A DNA stretch of 64,000 nucleotides from Streptomyces sp. NBC_00654. GTDB taxonomy: Bacteria > Actinomycetota > Actinomycetes > Streptomycetales > Streptomycetaceae. A model generated the notes under the pieces. It ran no database searches. It saw only the letters and a list, made by a program, of their open reading frames with translations, and was not told the DNA's origin. The DNA is taken from NCBI RefSeq assembly GCF_026341775.1, contig NZ_JAPEOB010000004.1, forward strand, positions 62,001 through 126,000. Reading direction: 5' to 3'. A program made the translations under genes and the position numbers. Within the stretch, counting starts at the first letter, position 1, and each line of letters starts with the position of its first letter. Positions 26,035 to 34,584 of the stretch are shown in pieces.

Positions 26035-26676
26035 GTGACCAACGACGGTGAGCGGGGCGAAACGATCACTTGTGCGTGGGAGGGCCGGGAGATCGGGGTC
26101 AGCCACCCGCGGGGCAGACCGCACGCCTACCGGTTCTCCAACACTCCGGAGGAGCCCAGCCGTGGGCTGGGATGGCCGGTTTTCGCGGTCTTCCTGGTCT
26201 ACGTGGGGCTGGTGGTCCTCGCCGCGGTCGGCTGGGGGTGGCCATGGGCGCTGATCGGCTTCTGCGGGCCTTGGGCGGTCTCCACCGCCGTTTATCTGCC
26301 CGGGGCAGTACGCGCCAAGAACCGCCGCGTCGAGAGACTGGCCACGATGGAATCCGTGCAGGGACGGGTCGTCGCGGTTCTGAAGGACGTCAGCGTCGAC
26401 CAGGACGGCGGCCACACCTCGACCACCATCACCCCGGTCGTGTCGTTCACCACCCGTGAGGGCGCGGCCGTCACGGCCCACTGCGTGTCGCACCTTCCGG
26501 ACCCCGCCGGCGCGTACGGCCGTGACGTCACGGTCCACTACGCGTCCGCCGACCCGGCCGGGTTCACGCTGGACCGTGCGGCCGCACACCGCTCGGAGGG
26601 GCGGGAGGTGACGTTCAGCGTTCTGTTGTTCGTCGTGCTCGTGGCGACGGCCGTGGTGGGAATGACGATGCTCTGA
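26035..26676 (+). CDS. DUF3592-type membrane protein, N-terminally truncated
   Basis: The 213-aa product contains two membrane spans (GLGWPVFAVFLVYVGLVVLA and WALIGFCGPWAVSTAVYLPG), a beta-rich region (ESVQGRVVAVLKDVSVDQDG, then TPVVSFTTREG) typical of DUF3592, and a final span. The frame is open upstream (SGQKVTVTNDGERG) into the solo IS end, and family members normally have another beta-rich repeat before the first span. The gene has therefore lost its 5' part; GTG 26035 is merely the first available start. Confidence 0.65.
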   Translation: MTNDGERGETITCAWEGREIGVSHPRGRPHAYRFSNTPEEPSRGLGWPVFAVFLVYVGLVVLAAVGWGWPWALIGFCGPWAVSTAVYLPGAVRAKNRRVERLATMESVQGRVVAVLKDVSVDQDGGHTSTTITPVVSFTTREGAAVTAHCVSHLPDPAGAYGRDVTVHYASADPAGFTLDRAAAHRSEGREVTFSVLLFVVLVATAVVGMTML

Positions 26677-26683
26677 GGCCCGG

Positions 26684-26704
26684 GCCCGGACCGATCGTCC
26701 GGGC
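26684..26704. terminator. Hairpin between convergent genes
   Basis: GCCCGGAC (26684-26691), loop CGATC, GTCCGGGC (26697-26704), just after the DUF3592 gene and before the end of the amidase gene. Confidence 0.5.
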
Positions 26705-26749
26705 TCGCGGTTCGGGGCGGCCCGCCAGGGCCGACGAGGCGCTGCGCCC

Positions 26750-28150
26750 TCAGCCGCCGTAGCGGTGGGCCCATGGCAGGGCCTCCTCCAGCGCGGCAGA
26801 GACGCCGAGCAGGAGGTCCTCGCGGCCCCAGCCGGCCGTCAGCGAGACTCCCAGGGGGAGCCCCTGGGAGCTCCAGCCCAGCGGCAGGCTGATGGTCGGG
26901 TATCCGGTGGCGTTCCCGATGACGGTATTGCCCGTGAAGGCGGTCATCGCCGCCAGTTCCGCCGCCGGATCGTCGTCGTCGCGGAGCCGGCCGATGAGTG
27001 TCGGCGGGGTCGTCACGGTCGGGGTGATCACGATGTCGGCGTCCGCGTAGTCGAGCGTCCAGGCCCGGGCGCGGGCCTGGACGACACCGATGGCGGCCGC
27101 CAGTTCGCCCGAGGTGCACTGCTGTGAGCGGGTCCGCAGATGACGGACGATCGGGCGCAGGGCCGTCTCGTCGAACGCCATGACCCTGGAGCCGACCAGC
27201 GCGGTGAACATCACCTGGAACCCCTCGGTGAACTCCGGGTCCGGCGCCTGGTCCCGGGCGAACACCTGGTGACCCTGCTCGGCCAGTGTCCGGGCGGTGA
27301 GTTCCGCCGCCGCGGCGACCTCGGCGTCCACCCGGGACCCCGAGACCGACCCCTGTGCGAGCGCCACCCGGAGCCTGGGCACGGGTGCGTCGCAGGCGTG
27401 TTCGTAGCTGTCGGCACGGAACGGATGCACGGTCCCGGCTCCCGTACGGGTGGTCAGCGCGTCGAGGAACGCGGCCGTGTCGCGTACGGTGCGGGCGAGC
27501 GGACCCCGTACCGAGAGCCCCATCCCGTCGGAAGCGGCCGGCCCGGCCGTGACGAGCCCGCGGCTGGGCTTGAGCCCGACCACACCACAGGCGCTCGCGG
27601 GAGAGCGCACGGATCCGGCGGTGTCACTGCCCTGCGCGAGCGGCACCAGCAGAGCACCGACCGCGGCCGCCGCACCGCCACTGCTGCCCGCCGCGCTGCG
27701 GCTGAGGTCGAACGGGCTGCGCGCGGGCTCCGACACCTCGGGCTCGGTGTAGCAGGCCGCCCCGAACTCCGGAACGGTGGTCTTGCCCAGGCTGATCAGC
27801 CCGGCGTCGGTCATGACGTCGACGATCTCGTCGTTGTGTCCGGGAACCCAGTCACGGAAGAGCGTGGAACCCAGCGTGGTGCGTACACCCGCCGTCGCTT
27901 CCAGATCCTTCACCGCGGTGGGCACACCGAACAGACGTGGCAGCCCGGCGCGGTCCGACGAGCGCAGCGTGTGCGCGGCCCCGGCCGCCGCTTCCCGGGC
28001 CCGGTCGGCCGACACCGTGGTGAAAGCCCCCACCCGGTCGCCGCCTTCGATGCGGGCCAGCAGATGGTCCACGACTTCGGTGGGACTCGTCTCTCCGCAC
28101 CGGTACGCGGTGGCAAGTTGAAGGGCCGAGAGGTCGTGCAACTCCGTCAT
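26750..28150 (-). CDS. Amidase-signature family hydrolase
   Basis: The 466-aa enzyme hydrolyses an amide or related bond in the cytoplasm using a Ser-cisSer-Lys triad. The Lys lies in VPTAVKDLEAT (about residue 75), the Gly/Ser-rich AAGSSGGAAAAVGALLVPLA with the first Ser at about 155, and the nucleophile Ser in GSDTAGSVRSPASACG, followed by VGLKPSRGLV. The ATG at 28150 has GGGAG 6 nt upstream; an ATG at 28162 is an alternative. It is divergent from a TetR gene with a 47-bp gap, so that regulator probably controls it. The substrate is not predictable; indoleacetamide or aryl-amide hydrolases are of the same family. Confidence 0.92.
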   Translation of the reverse strand: MTELHDLSALQLATAYRCGETSPTEVVDHLLARIEGGDRVGAFTTVSADRAREAAAGAAHTLRSSDRAGLPRLFGVPTAVKDLEATAGVRTTLGSTLFRDWVPGHNDEIVDVMTDAGLISLGKTTVPEFGAACYTEPEVSEPARSPFDLSRSAAGSSGGAAAAVGALLVPLAQGSDTAGSVRSPASACGVVGLKPSRGLVTAGPAASDGMGLSVRGPLARTVRDTAAFLDALTTRTGAGTVHPFRADSYEHACDAPVPRLRVALAQGSVSGSRVDAEVAAAAELTARTLAEQGHQVFARDQAPDPEFTEGFQVMFTALVGSRVMAFDETALRPIVRHLRTRSQQCTSGELAAAIGVVQARARAWTLDYADADIVITPTVTTPPTLIGRLRDDDDPAAELAAMTAFTGNTVIGNATGYPTISLPLGWSSQGLPLGVSLTAGWGREDLLLGVSAALEEALPWAHRYGG

Positions 28151-28197
28151 GGGCGCTCCCATTGATGTTTCGTTACGCGTATCGATATGGTGCGGGC

Positions 28198-28848
28198 ATG
28201 GCAGGCGAGAAAGCAAGTGCTCCGAGGAACGGCCGTCCCCGGGCGGTGACGCTCGACGCGGTCCTGGACGCGGCGACCGGGATGGCCGACGCCCGGGGCC
28301 TCGACGCGGTGACCTTCCGGGCGCTCGCCGACCGGCTCGGGGTGTCTCCGATGGCCATCCACCGCACGACCGGCGGGATCGAGGCACTCCAGCACGCGCT
28401 GGTTTCCAGGATCGTCGGCGAGGTGACCCGGTCCGTGATCTGGCCGGACGACTGGCGCGGTGTCGTCCGGCTGTTCGCGGACTCCCTCCACGACCTGCTC
28501 ATGCGGCATCCCGTCGTGCTGGAGGCGCACCGCCGCGCCCCCCTCGTCGGGCCGGGCGCGGACGACACCGCCCACCGGGTCGTCGCGGCACTGCGCTCCG
28601 CAGGGCTGGACGACGAGTCCGCCGCGTACGCGTACGGCACCCTGCACGACTTCGTCACCGGCCATGTGGCGATCCGCCTCGGCCGCCGTGCCCCGCTGCC
28701 GGGCGGGGACGGGTCCGGCAGCGGGGCCAGGTCCGTCTTCACGGACCACCACGACTACGACCGCCGGTTCGCCTTCGGTCTCGACCTCGTCATCGGTGGA
28801 ATCGCCGCCGCTGCCGCCACCTCCGTATCGCCCGAGGAGCAGAGATGA
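28198..28848 (+). CDS. TetR-family transcriptional regulator
   Basis: The 216-aa protein has an N-terminal helix-turn-helix (LDAVLDAATGMADARGLDAV, then RALADRLGVSPMAIHRTTGG) with a degenerate recognition helix in place of the usual YxHF. A TetR_C-type ligand domain (LRSAGLDDESAAYAYGTLHD, FVTGHVAIRL) follows. It starts at ATG 28198, is divergent from the amidase gene and overlaps (ATGA) the hydrolase gene downstream, so it likely autoregulates and controls both. An 8-bp palindrome TATCGATA lies in the intergenic gap near 28180 as a possible half of its operator. Confidence 0.9.
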   Translation: MAGEKASAPRNGRPRAVTLDAVLDAATGMADARGLDAVTFRALADRLGVSPMAIHRTTGGIEALQHALVSRIVGEVTRSVIWPDDWRGVVRLFADSLHDLLMRHPVVLEAHRRAPLVGPGADDTAHRVVAALRSAGLDDESAAYAYGTLHDFVTGHVAIRLGRRAPLPGGDGSGSGARSVFTDHHDYDRRFAFGLDLVIGGIAAAAATSVSPEEQR

Positions 28849-29717
28849 CCCCCTCCTTGCAGGACCTGCCCGAGACGGTCCGTCTGACGGCCCCCGGCGG
28901 GCGCCGTATCGCCTATTGCTCGTACGGGGACCCCTCCGCCCCGCCCGTGATCGTGCTGCACGGCACCCCGGGCAGCCGTTTCGAGGGGGTCGCGCTGCGG
29001 CAGGCGGCCACGGACACGGGCCTTCACCTGGTCTTCCCGGACCGTCCCGGGTACGGCGAGACCGATCCCGTACCCGGCCGGGGCTTCCACCGCTGGAACG
29101 ACGACTTCGTGGCCCTGCTCGACCACCTCGGTCACGAACGGGCGCCGCTCGTGGCGATCTCGGGCGGCGGCGGATACGCGCTCTCCGCCGCCCAGGCTCA
29201 CCCCGAGCGGGTGACGAAGCTGATCCTCGCGTGCGCCGCCGTCCCCGGAGCGCCCCGGGAGGCGTACGCGCGCCGGATCCCGATCGTGAAGTGGCTGAAC
29301 GGGCTGGTGCGCTGGGCCCCGGTGATCGCCCGGCCGATGCTCGCCGGGACGGGGATCTTCAAGGGCATGAGAAACAGTGAGCCGCGCCTCGACGCCTGGC
29401 CGCTCGCCGATCAACTGATCATGAGGGAGAAGGAGTTCCAGGAGCTGTCGGAGCTGGACACCACCGAGGCCCGGCGTCAGGGCATGGACGCCGCCATGGC
29501 CGATCTCGCCGGATACTCCCGCCCGCTGCCGAAATCACTGGGATCGATCCGGGTGCCGACCGTGTTCATCCACGGGGAGGCGGACGGCAACGTCCCCATC
29601 GAGGTGGCGCGTTGGGCGCACGCGCAGATCGACGGCGCGGAACTGCGCACGATCCCCGACGGCGGGCACCTCTTCCTTCTCATGGATGCGGATCCGCTCC
29701 TGCGGGAACTCACCTGA
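28845..29717 (+). CDS. Alpha/beta hydrolase
   Basis: The 290-aa protein has the oxyanion-loop motif LHGTPGSRF (about residues 40-48), the nucleophile elbow VAISGGGGYALSAAQ (Ser at about 108, in A-x-S-x-G form), the acid in FIHGEADGNVP and the catalytic His in PDGGHLFLL near the C-terminus. The family includes esterases, epoxide hydrolases and haloalkane dehalogenases. It starts at an ATG overlapping the TetR stop and therefore forms a two-gene operon with it. The substrate is unknown; one that is also hydrolysed by the neighbouring amidase is conceivable. Confidence 0.92.
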   Translation: MTPSLQDLPETVRLTAPGGRRIAYCSYGDPSAPPVIVLHGTPGSRFEGVALRQAATDTGLHLVFPDRPGYGETDPVPGRGFHRWNDDFVALLDHLGHERAPLVAISGGGGYALSAAQAHPERVTKLILACAAVPGAPREAYARRIPIVKWLNGLVRWAPVIARPMLAGTGIFKGMRNSEPRLDAWPLADQLIMREKEFQELSELDTTEARRQGMDAAMADLAGYSRPLPKSLGSIRVPTVFIHGEADGNVPIEVARWAHAQIDGAELRTIPDGGHLFLLMDADPLLRELT

Positions 29718-29738
29718 CCGCTGCGAGCACAGCCGAGG

Positions 29739-30869
29739 TCAGCGCTCGGAGGTCTGCGGCGTCCAGACGTACAGGGCGTCGCGGGACTCCGACAGCGTCG
29801 ACCAGGCGCCGTTCCCGAGAGCGGCCGGCTGACTGTCGACCGGCGACGGATAGGCGACGGGAGCGATCCCGTGCGATCCCGTGGTACCGACCAGCCAGTG
29901 CCGGCTTCGGCCCCATTCCTCGTCGCTCTCGACGGTCGAGACGACGAGGGTCGTCTCATCGACGAAACCTCCCGCCCAGTCCCAGCAGACCGGCGGGTCA
30001 TCGTCATCGTCGTCGTCACCGGCCGAGGGGGCATCGGGGTGCCGGGGGATCACCGACTCGGCGTCCCACTCCAGCCCCTGGACGACAGCGCCGCCGCAGT
30101 CGCGTACGGCGAGCGAGACCTGGTCGTGGGAGACCGTCATGAGCCGCTCGCCCGAGGGGCTCACGCTCAGCAGGCAGAGGTCGTCCCCCAAGTGCCCGGC
30201 CTGTGCCCGCTGTCCGTCCCATCGGCCCCAGCGCAGGGGCGCCCCGTCCTGCCCTTCGCCGATGCTCAGTCCCATCTGATGCGGATCGGCGGGGTGGGGG
30301 ACGTGGAAGCTGCCCGCCGCCGCGGTCCCGGCGTCGACCCGCGCGAGCACCCGGCCGTCCCGTGCGTCCAGTACCAGCCACTCGTCGACCGTGTCCGGAG
30401 TCAGTTCACCCTCGGGCAACGGGCCGCGTACGTGCGCCCAGACAAGTGCGCCGTCCGCCGAAATGCCGGCTGAGCCGCTGTCCGGGTACCGATGGTCCCG
30501 GCGGTCCGCGTACTCGTCGTACGACGTGTGCGTCTCCCGGCAGCCCTGCCAGCAGCCGTGCCGGACCTCCCAGCGCGTCGCACCCGACGGCTCCACCGCC
30601 CGCACGGCATGGACTCCCGCGAAGACGGCCAGATCCGCGTCCGGCGCCACCACCCACGTACCGCGCCCGCGCGGCCAGGGCGCGGGGAAGCGGACGCTCT
30701 CCCCGGGGCGCGCGACGAAGGCGTCGTCCAGGAGCTGTGCCACGATCTCCTCGTCGCTCCGCTGGAGGAGCATCCTGCGCCCCGGCTGTCCGGCGATGTC
30801 CGGCGGGTCCGCCAGTGACACGGGCATGAGGGCGGGGACGGTGGCACGGAGCCGGGCACGAACAGACAC
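29739..30869 (-). CDS. Hypothetical protein, beta-propeller-like
   Basis: The 376-aa product contains repeated beta-strand units with G-W/V-D signatures (VAPDADLAVFAGVHAVRAVE, SISPSGERLMT-like segment LLSVSPSGERLMTVSHDQVS, TTLVVSTVESDEEWG) resembling WD40/PQQ-type propellers. It has an Asp-rich loop (AGDDDDDDDPPVC). GTG 30869 follows GGGAG by 6 nt and was chosen over ATG 30827 and ATG 30923. No signal peptide is visible. No function is assigned. Confidence 0.65.
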   Translation of the reverse strand: MSVRARLRATVPALMPVSLADPPDIAGQPGRRMLLQRSDEEIVAQLLDDAFVARPGESVRFPAPWPRGRGTWVVAPDADLAVFAGVHAVRAVEPSGATRWEVRHGCWQGCRETHTSYDEYADRRDHRYPDSGSAGISADGALVWAHVRGPLPEGELTPDTVDEWLVLDARDGRVLARVDAGTAAAGSFHVPHPADPHQMGLSIGEGQDGAPLRWGRWDGQRAQAGHLGDDLCLLSVSPSGERLMTVSHDQVSLAVRDCGGAVVQGLEWDAESVIPRHPDAPSAGDDDDDDDPPVCWDWAGGFVDETTLVVSTVESDEEWGRSRHWLVGTTGSHGIAPVAYPSPVDSQPAALGNGAWSTLSESRDALYVWTPQTSER

Positions 30870-30903
30870 GCAGATCTCCCGATGCAGCGAAACTCCGCGA
30901 ACA

Positions 30904-31974
30904 CTACGGCACACGTCGGACATCCGGCCGTGCGCCGGGTGACTCGGCTCCCCCTCCGTCGGATCGGTTCGCCGTCCGCCGGGCCGCCCCGTCCTGGTCG
31001 CTGCCGCGGTGGAATGTCGCGCGGTACTCCCTCGGGCGCCGGCCCGTGTGTCTGGCGAAGATGCCGCTGAACGTCCCGGGGTCGCGGTAGCCGACGTCGG
31101 CGGCGATGGCCGCGACGGTCTTCCCGGTCGTCTCCAGCAGGTGCCCGGCCCGGCGCACCCGGGCCGTCTGCAGGTACGAGAGCGGCGTCTCGCCGGCCTC
31201 GTCGCCGAAGCGACGGAGCATGGTCCTCGTGCTCACGTGGAACTCCCGGGCGAGGGCGGGCAGGTCGTAGCGGGCACTGAGGTTCTGGTCGAGCCACCGC
31301 TTGACCCCGAGCGAGAACTCCCTCCCCGCGGTCGGGATGAGCCCCGTGTCGACATAGGGGGCCTGTGTGGAGCGTGCGTCGTCGACAAGCGCGATGCGCG
31401 CCGTGCTGCGGGCGACACGGGGGCCGTCATGCTCACGGATGAGCTGGAGCGCGAAGTCGTACATGGCGCTGAAGGCCGCTGTGGTCGTCACCCCCCGGTC
31501 GGTCACGACCAGGCTCTCCGGGCGCAGACGCACATCGGGGTACCGGCGGGCGAACCGATCCGCGAACAGCCAGGACGTGGTCGCCTCTCGCCCGCCGAGG
31601 AGCCCGGCCTCGGCGACCGGGAAGGCGCCCACGCAGATCGATACGACAGCGGTCCCCGAGGCCGCCTGCGATCGGATCGACGCCACTTCCGGTCCCAGGC
31701 CCGCGAGTGCCGCGTCGAGGTCGAGCGTGGGCGACAGCTCGAAGCCCGGCACGATCAGGACGTCGGCCTGGCGCACCGGCGAGACATCGATGGCCGAGCC
31801 GCCCGACGCGACCACCCGCCGCCGGGGAGAGACCACCGTCACCTCGTACGCCGACGGGAACGCCCCCTGCGCCGCGGCGACATGAGTGGCCATCGTCAGG
31901 AGGTCGGGAACTCCGAACACCTCCGACGCGAAGCAGCCGGGGTAGGCGAGCACTCCGATTCGCAGCGGACTCAT
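30904..31974 (-). CDS. GlxA-type transcriptional regulator (DJ-1/PfpI plus AraC helix-turn-helix)
   Basis: The 356-aa protein has an N-terminal DJ-1/PfpI domain (RIGVLAYPGCFASEVFG; DVLIVPGFEL; nucleophile-elbow-like VVSICVGAFPVAEAGLL) and a C-terminal double helix-turn-helix of AraC type (LPALAREFHVSTRTMLRRFG and IAADVGYRDPGTFSGIFARH, TGRRPREYR). Start ATG 31974 has GGAGG upstream. It is divergent from a dienelactone-hydrolase-type gene, which it probably regulates. Ligand unknown. Confidence 0.93.
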   Translation of the reverse strand: MSPLRIGVLAYPGCFASEVFGVPDLLTMATHVAAAQGAFPSAYEVTVVSPRRRVVASGGSAIDVSPVRQADVLIVPGFELSPTLDLDAALAGLGPEVASIRSQAASGTAVVSICVGAFPVAEAGLLGGREATTSWLFADRFARRYPDVRLRPESLVVTDRGVTTTAAFSAMYDFALQLIREHDGPRVARSTARIALVDDARSTQAPYVDTGLIPTAGREFSLGVKRWLDQNLSARYDLPALAREFHVSTRTMLRRFGDEAGETPLSYLQTARVRRAGHLLETTGKTVAAIAADVGYRDPGTFSGIFARHTGRRPREYRATFHRGSDQDGAARRTANRSDGGGAESPGARPDVRRVP

Positions 31975-32072
31975 ACGGCCCTCCGGCATCGTGGAACGGG
32001 TGGCGATATTACCGGGGAACATGGCGATTCCGCCGCTTCTCAGAAGGGCGGCCATTGATCATCATCTCGGTC

Positions 32073-32897
32073 ATGAACATCTTGCGAGGAGAGCGCGACC
32101 CCCTGGACGACTTCACGCGCAGAACCGTCGGCGTCGAGGGCGTCGACAAGACCGTGTACGTTGCCGGGTCGGGACCGGCAGTCGTCCTGATGCCCGAGAT
32201 GCCGGGCATCAGTCCCGACGTCGCCCGGTTCGCGCGCTGGGTGCGCGATGCCGGATTCTCCGTGTACCTGCCCTCCCTGTTCGGCGTCGACGGTGCCTAT
32301 CCGCTCGCCGACGCCCAGGAGACCGTCGTCCGGCGCGCGTGTGTCAGCGCCGAGTTCCGGGCCTTCGCCGGTGGAGGCACCAGCCCCGTCGTCAGCTGGC
32401 TGCGCGGCCTCGCCCGCCGGGCGCACGCCGAGTGCGGCGGGCCGGGCGTCGGCGCCGTCGGGCTGTGCTTCACCGGCAACTTCGCCTTGACCATGGCTCT
32501 CGAACCCGCCGTCATCGCACCGGTGGTCAACCATCCGTCGCTTCCGCTGGACGACGCCGGCGGGCTGGAGATCAGCGACGAGGACGCCCTTGCCGTGGCC
32601 GAACGCGTGGCGCGGGACGGACTGAAGGTTCTCGCCTACCGCTTCGACGACGACAAGTGGTGCACCGGCCAACGGTTCGCGGCGTACGAAGCGCTGCTCG
32701 GGGACGCGTTCGACGGGCGCGTACTCGAAGGCGGGACGGCGAACTCGAACCCTCCGCCCTTCTTCCGTGATGTCGTCGGCTGTGCCCACAGCGTCGTCAC
32801 GGCGCACCTCGTCGACCAGGAGGGCCACCCCACCGTGCGGGCCCGGAACGAGATCATCGCCTTCCTGGCCGAGCGGCTCGGAGCGCGTCCGGAATGA
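32073..32897 (+). CDS. Dienelactone hydrolase family protein
   Basis: The 274-aa alpha/beta hydrolase carries a cysteine at the nucleophile position (VGLCFTGNFALT, about residue 133), as in dienelactone hydrolases. Its acid/His pair is expected in YRFDDDKWC and the HSVVTAHL segment. It could open lactone or cleave related cyclic esters. The start ATG 32073 was chosen for the MNILRGERDPLDDFTRR opening; an upstream TTG is possible. It is divergent from the GlxA-type regulator. Confidence 0.88.
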   Translation: MNILRGERDPLDDFTRRTVGVEGVDKTVYVAGSGPAVVLMPEMPGISPDVARFARWVRDAGFSVYLPSLFGVDGAYPLADAQETVVRRACVSAEFRAFAGGGTSPVVSWLRGLARRAHAECGGPGVGAVGLCFTGNFALTMALEPAVIAPVVNHPSLPLDDAGGLEISDEDALAVAERVARDGLKVLAYRFDDDKWCTGQRFAAYEALLGDAFDGRVLEGGTANSNPPPFFRDVVGCAHSVVTAHLVDQEGHPTVRARNEIIAFLAERLGARPE

Positions 32898-32971
32898 GCC
32901 CGGGGCTGTCGTCGCGGGCGGCGGAGGGCCGCCCGGGGTTACGCCGTCGCCCACGGCGGTACGCTCCGGGC

Positions 32972-33139
32972 ATGGCGGAACAGAAACCTCCGGCGGGCTA
33001 CCGGCCACCGGAGATCACGTACATCGGATGCGCACAGTGCGGCACCCAGATCGCCGGGCTCGACGGTCGGTACGCCTGCCCCGGGTGCGGCTGGGTGAAC
33101 GACTGGTCCGAGGGCCACGCACCGCTCTCCGACAGCTGA
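32972..33139 (+). CDS. Small zinc-ribbon protein (55 aa)
   Basis: MAEQKPPAGYRPPEITYIG leads into CAQCG and then CPGCG, two CxxC pairs spaced 16 residues apart, a minimal zinc ribbon. The acidic tail is DWSEGHAPLSDS. The function is unknown; such peptides often regulate or bind nucleic acid or protein partners. Confidence 0.65.
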   Translation: MAEQKPPAGYRPPEITYIGCAQCGTQIAGLDGRYACPGCGWVNDWSEGHAPLSDS

Positions 33140-33302
33140 GCGTCCCTCACACCGCGCCGGGAGCCGTCGTACCGGCGGGGCGGCACAGCGCGCTGGATAC
33201 CCGTTCGGTATGAAGATCATCCTGAGGATGTACGCAGCCGTCGCGGCGGTGTCCAAGCGCCGGTGCCCCTTGTCGCCCGTCGTCCGTCCCGTACGGGAGC
33301 CG

Positions 33303-33572
33303 TCAGCGGACCGCCGCGGGGCCGGTGGCCTGCCGCCGCATCCGACGCAGCGCGAGCAGACCTCCGACGCCCGGGATGACGGCGCGCCATCTGGTGCCCG
33401 GGAGCGGGGTGCCGGGGGTGTTCCACACCACGAGGACGGTGACGAGATAGGCCGTGCCGTGCACGGGGCCGCCCAGCGACGAGACGAACCCGGCGTGCAC
33501 GGTGAACAGGTTGAGCAGCAGCAGTGCGAGGGACACGGCCTCGACCGCGGCCGCGATGCGCAGAGTTCTCAC
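33303..33572 (-). CDS. DUF3817-type membrane protein
   Basis: The 89-aa protein has two to three membrane spans (AAVEAVSLALLLLNLFTVH; GPVHGTAYLVTVLVV) and the sequence GGPVHGTAY, which is characteristic of DUF3817. It starts just 4 bp after the end of another membrane protein gene and runs in the same direction, so they are probably co-transcribed. Function unknown. Confidence 0.8.
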   Translation of the reverse strand: MRTLRIAAAVEAVSLALLLLNLFTVHAGFVSSLGGPVHGTAYLVTVLVVWNTPGTPLPGTRWRAVIPGVGGLLALRRMRRQATGPAAVR

Positions 33573-33576
33573 GGTT

Positions 33577-34089
33577 TCAGGCTCCTGTCGTGGATCCGGG
33601 ACGGACGATCATCAGCACGACGACGGCCGCCCAGAGCAGGTTGAAGATGCCGGTGGTCATGGCGAGGCGCGCCGCCGCCGTACGCATCGCCGCCGCGCCG
33701 CTCCCGGCCGTGGTCGCGCCGGTGCCTGCTCCGGGGACAGCGGGGGCCGCGTGGTGGGCGAGCAGCCGTCGCTGTCCCGGCAGGACCACCATCAGCAGCA
33801 GGGCCGCCGCGACGGCCGTCAGCACGATCGACGCGAGCAGCCAGGCATCGGTCAGGACGCCGAGCTGGGCGCCGGTGGCGACGCCGAACACCGGTACGGC
33901 TATGCCGACGGCCGTGTACCCGCAGCAGATCTTGTGCAGAAACGCCGCGGTCCCGCTGTCCCGCTCCCCCGGGCCCTCGCCGTCCGCGGGTGGCTTGGCG
34001 TAGCGGGGGAACATCGAGGCCGCGACCGTGATCGGCCCGATCGCCAGGATCGCCGCCAGGACGTGCAGGGACAGCAGCAGTTTGGTCAC
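33577..34089 (-). CDS. Integral membrane protein (four spans), probable PadR-regulated
   Basis: The 170-aa product reads MTKLLLSLHVLAAILAIGPI and has four predicted hydrophobic spans, with the last near LAMTTGIFNLLWAAVVVLMI. The layout resembles DUF2269-type membrane proteins. GTG 34089 has GAGAGGG upstream and was preferred to ATG 34149. It is divergent from padR, with a tandem repeat operator between. Function unknown. Confidence 0.7.
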   Translation of the reverse strand: MTKLLLSLHVLAAILAIGPITVAASMFPRYAKPPADGEGPGERDSGTAAFLHKICCGYTAVGIAVPVFGVATGAQLGVLTDAWLLASIVLTAVAAALLLMVVLPGQRRLLAHHAAPAVPGAGTGATTAGSGAAAMRTAAARLAMTTGIFNLLWAAVVVLMIVRPGSTTGA

Positions 34090-34170
34090 GGGAGCCCTCT
34101 CCGGGCCGATGGCCGCGAAGCCGCTCATCAGCCGCGCGAAGCCGCTCATCGCAGATCGGCCATCAACAGG

Positions 34171-34196
34171 TTGGTTGCCAATGGATTGGTTGCCAA
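34171..34196. promoter_or_regulatory. Tandem TTGGTTGCCAA repeats between divergent membrane gene and padR
   Basis: The 11-mer TTGGTTGCCAA occurs at 34171-34181 and again at 34186-34196, starts 15 bp apart. Each copy is itself a 4+3+4 palindrome. It lies about 50 bp upstream of padR and about 80 bp upstream of the divergent gene, a typical PadR autoregulatory site. Confidence 0.6.
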
Positions 34197-34242
34197 CCGA
34201 TAAGTAGCACATCCACGCACCGTTTGGGTAGGCTGCCTGACT

Positions 34243-34584
34243 ATGAAGACGGACGCGGTACGCGGGCATCTGGACGGGCTCCTGCTGTCCGTCCTGGAAT
34301 CCGGCCCCCTGCACGGCTACGCGATCATCACCGCGGTCTCGGAACGCAGCAACGGCGTGCTGGAGCTGCGCAAAGGCACCATCTACCCCGCCCTGAACCG
34401 GCTGGAGCGGCTCGGACTGCTGCGCAGCGTCTGGGAGTCGGTGGGCGAACGGCGCCGGCGCTGCTACGAACTCACCGACGCCGGCCGCCGCGGCCTGGCC
34501 GCCGAGCGCACGACGTGGCGGGAGTTCACCGCCGCGATCGGCTCGGTGCTGGAACCCACGCCGTCCCCCGGGCATGCGACATGA
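34243..34584 (+). CDS. PadR-family transcriptional regulator
   Basis: This 113-aa winged-helix repressor has the PadR signature (GPLHGYAIITAVSERSNGVL then RKGTIYPALNRLERLGLL, about residues 24-65) and the basic wing GERRRRCYELTDAGRRGL. It overlaps by 4 bp the next gene. It most likely represses its own operon and the divergent membrane gene through the tandem repeats upstream. Confidence 0.93.
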   Translation: MKTDAVRGHLDGLLLSVLESGPLHGYAIITAVSERSNGVLELRKGTIYPALNRLERLGLLRSVWESVGERRRRCYELTDAGRRGLAAERTTWREFTAAIGSVLEPTPSPGHAT

